Shown here one piece after another: positions 62,405-64,000 of a stretch of 64,000 bases of DNA (position 1 is its first letter; the number at the start of each line of letters is the position of its first letter). The translations under genes and the position numbers were made by a program. The notes below the pieces were generated by a model. That model was not told where the DNA came from. It was given only the letters and a program-made list of their open reading frames with translations, and ran no database searches. The stretch is from Rhizobium indicum (lineage in GTDB: Bacteria; Pseudomonadota; Alphaproteobacteria; Rhizobiales; Rhizobiaceae): the NCBI RefSeq assembly GCF_005862305.2, contig NZ_CP054021.1, positions 4,071,501 through 4,135,500 of the forward strand, given 5' to 3'.

Positions 62405-64000
62405 TCAGGCGAAATAGCTCTGCAGCGGCCGCACTTCCAGATTGCCGGCCTTCAGCGCCTTGATTGCCTGGGCGGCGGCTTCGGCGCCTGCCATCGTCGT
62501 GTAATAGGGCACCTTCTGCATCAGCGTCGCACGGCGCAGCGACTTGGAGTCGGAGATCGCCTTGTTGCCATCGGTGGTGTTGATGACGAGCTGGACCTGG
62601 CGGTTGCGGATCGCGTCCTCGATGTGCGGACGGCCTTCCAGCACCTTGTTGATCTTGGTGGCGGTGATACCGTTTTCGGCGAGGAAGCGGGCGGTGCCGC
62701 CGGTCGCCAGCACTTTGAAGCCCTGTTCGACGAGGATGCTGATCGCCGGCAGCACGCGCGGCTTGTCGGCGTCGCGGACGGAGACGAAGACCGTGCCGTC
62801 ACGCGGCAGCTCGACGCCGGCGCCGAGTTGCGACTTGGCGAAGGCCAGTGCAAAATCGGTATCGAGGCCGATGACTTCACCGGTCGAGCGCATTTCCGGG
62901 CCGAGCAGCGTGTCGACGCCGGGGAAACGGGCGAAGGGGAAGACGGCTTCCTTGACAGCGATGTGCTTCAGCTTGCGCGGATCGGGCTTTTCGCCGTAGG
63001 CGGCGAAGGTCGCATCGAGTTTTTCGCCGGCCATGACGCGGGCGGCGATCTTGGCGATCGGCGCGCCGATGGTCTTGGCGACGAAGGGCACGGTTCGCGA
63101 GGCGCGCGGATTGACTTCGAGAACGTAGACGGTGCCGTCCTTGATGGCGAACTGGACGTTCATCAGGCCGCCGACATTGAGCGCCTTGGCCATGGCTTTC
63201 GCCTGGCGTTCCAGCTCGTCGAGCATCTCGTTGGAGAGCGTGCGCGGCGGCAGCGAGCAGGCGCTGTCGCCGGAATGGATGCCGGCTTCCTCGATATGCT
63301 CCATGATGCCGGCGACATAGACGTCGGTGCCGTCCGAGAGGCAGTCGACGTCGACTTCGATGGCGTGGCTGAGATAGCTGTCGAAGAGCAGCGGGTTCTT
63401 GCCGAGCAGAGTGTTGATCTGGCCGGTCTTGTCGTTGGGATAGCGCTGCTTGATATCCTCAGGCACCAGTTCAGGCACGGTATCGAGCAGGTAGCTCTGC
63501 AGCTGGCCTTCCGAATGCAGGATCTGCATGGCGCGGCCGCCAAGCACGTAAGAGGGACGCACGACCAGCGGGAAGCCGATTTCGGTGGCGACCATGCGGG
63601 CCTGCTCGACCGAATAAGCAATGCCGTTGTTCGGCTGGTTGAGGTCGAGCTTCATCAGGAGCTTCTGGAAGCGGTCGCGGTCCTCGGCAAGGTCGATCAT
63701 ATCGGGCGCGGTGCCGAGGATCGGGATGCCGTTCTTTTCCAGCGCCTCGGCAAGCTTCAGCGGCGTCTGGCCGCCGAACTGGACGATGACGCCGACGACT
63801 TCACCTCTTTCCTGTTCTGCCCGCAGGATCTCGATCACGTCCTCGGCCGTCAGCGGCTCGAAATAGAGGCGGTCCGACGTGTCGTAGTCGGTCGAGACTG
63901 TTTCCGGGTTGCAGTTGATCATGATCGCCTCATAACCCGCATCCTTCAGCGCGAAGGCGGCGTGGCAGCAGCAATAGTCGAACTCGATGCCCTGGCCGAT
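62405..64000 (-). CDS. carB: carbamoyl-phosphate synthase large subunit, C-terminal part
   Basis: The gene continues past the right edge; about 531 codons of the 3' part are present. It covers the end of the CPSase connector with the conserved [18 protein letters not shown], the second ATP-grasp domain ([38 protein letters not shown]) and the MGS-like regulatory domain ([20 protein letters not shown]). It makes carbamoyl phosphate for pyrimidines and arginine. The ATG at 63922 is internal, since the frame stays open to 64000 with typical sequence ([20 protein letters not shown]). Confidence 0.95.
   Translation of the reverse strand: MGQGIEFDYCCCHAAFALKDAGYEAIMINCNPETVSTDYDTSDRLYFEPLTAEDVIEILRAEQERGEVVGVIVQFGGQTPLKLAEALEKNGIPILGTAPDMIDLAEDRDRFQKLLMKLDLNQPNNGIAYSVEQARMVATEIGFPLVVRPSYVLGGRAMQILHSEGQLQSYLLDTVPELVPEDIKQRYPNDKTGQINTLLGKNPLLFDSYLSHAIEVDVDCLSDGTDVYVAGIMEHIEEAGIHSGDSACSLPPRTLSNEMLDELERQAKAMAKALNVGGLMNVQFAIKDGTVYVLEVNPRASRTVPFVAKTIGAPIAKIAARVMAGEKLDATFAAYGEKPDPRKLKHIAVKEAVFPFARFPGVDTLLGPEMRSTGEVIGLDTDFALAFAKSQLGAGVELPRDGTVFVSVRDADKPRVLPAISILVEQGFKVLATGGTARFLAENGITATKINKVLEGRPHIEDAIRNRQVQLVINTTDGNKAISDSKSLRRATLMQKVPYYTTMAGAEAAAQAIKALKAGNLEVRPLQSYFA

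Overview
The window is a GC-rich stretch of chromosome from an alphaproteobacterium of the order Rhizobiales, most likely the Rhizobium leguminosarum / R. etli group. The evidence is the divergent dctBD/dctA dicarboxylate locus, an lpcC/lpsB-type LPS-core mannosyltransferase beside greA, the order ArsR regulator - tandem AbcR-type sRNAs - lsrB - trxB - lrp also known in Sinorhizobium, several RIME-like palindromic intergenic repeats, a BA14K-domain protein and a ClpS2-type adaptor. Most of the window is housekeeping core with short accessory insertions. I saw no tRNA, rRNA, insertion sequence, prophage or CRISPR array.

Layout. 1-5.4 kb: 3' end of cytochrome c1, apt, two MaoC-like hydratases, a DUF2157 membrane protein, ychF and clpS. 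5.4-13 kb: pth and rplY with a membrane GGDEF/EAL protein and a periplasmic binding protein between them, then an MHYT-GGDEF-EAL protein. 13-25.6 kb: a secreted protein of unknown function, prs, a lipoprotein, the block lgt-midA-pgeF-M24 peptidase, a UbiK-like factor, YbjN, proC, csaA, a metallo-beta-lactamase hydrolase and an SH3-domain secreted protein. 25.7-29 kb: a decayed ilvE copy followed by a MarR/OmpR/histidine-kinase set. 29-38 kb: HxlR/SDR divergent pair, BA14K protein, cold-shock protein, EamA transporter, DUF3052 protein, PQQ-type sugar dehydrogenase, and a class GN sortase with its VIT/VWA substrate. 38-49 kb: aatA, a Phd/VapC toxin-antitoxin pair, a GT8 glycosyltransferase with an unknown partner, a Ca2+/H+ antiporter, small proteins, LysR/NmrA, an APH(6)-like kinase, then old yellow enzyme - MFS - ArsR. 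49.8-53 kb: tandem AbcR-type sRNAs, lsrB, trxB and an Lrp-type regulator. 53-59.4 kb: dctD-dctB/dctA, lpcC and greA. 59.6-62.3 kb: a radical-SAM protein and a DUF4130-UdgX fusion. The window ends in the 3' part of carB.

How genes work together. DctB senses C4-dicarboxylates and DctD activates the divergent sigma-54 promoter of dctA through two upstream sites; all these elements are visible. ArsR-MFS-OYE, LsrB and TrxB form a redox/electrophile-response neighbourhood that also holds the two AbcR-type sRNAs. The sortase and its substrate are a closed pair. The radical-SAM/UdgX operon carries an exact alphaproteobacterial LexA box over its promoter, immediately before a start codon with almost no room for a leader; I consider this the most interesting signal in the window. 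The ilvE remnant, with two internal deletions and a frameshift, is the clearest broken gene.
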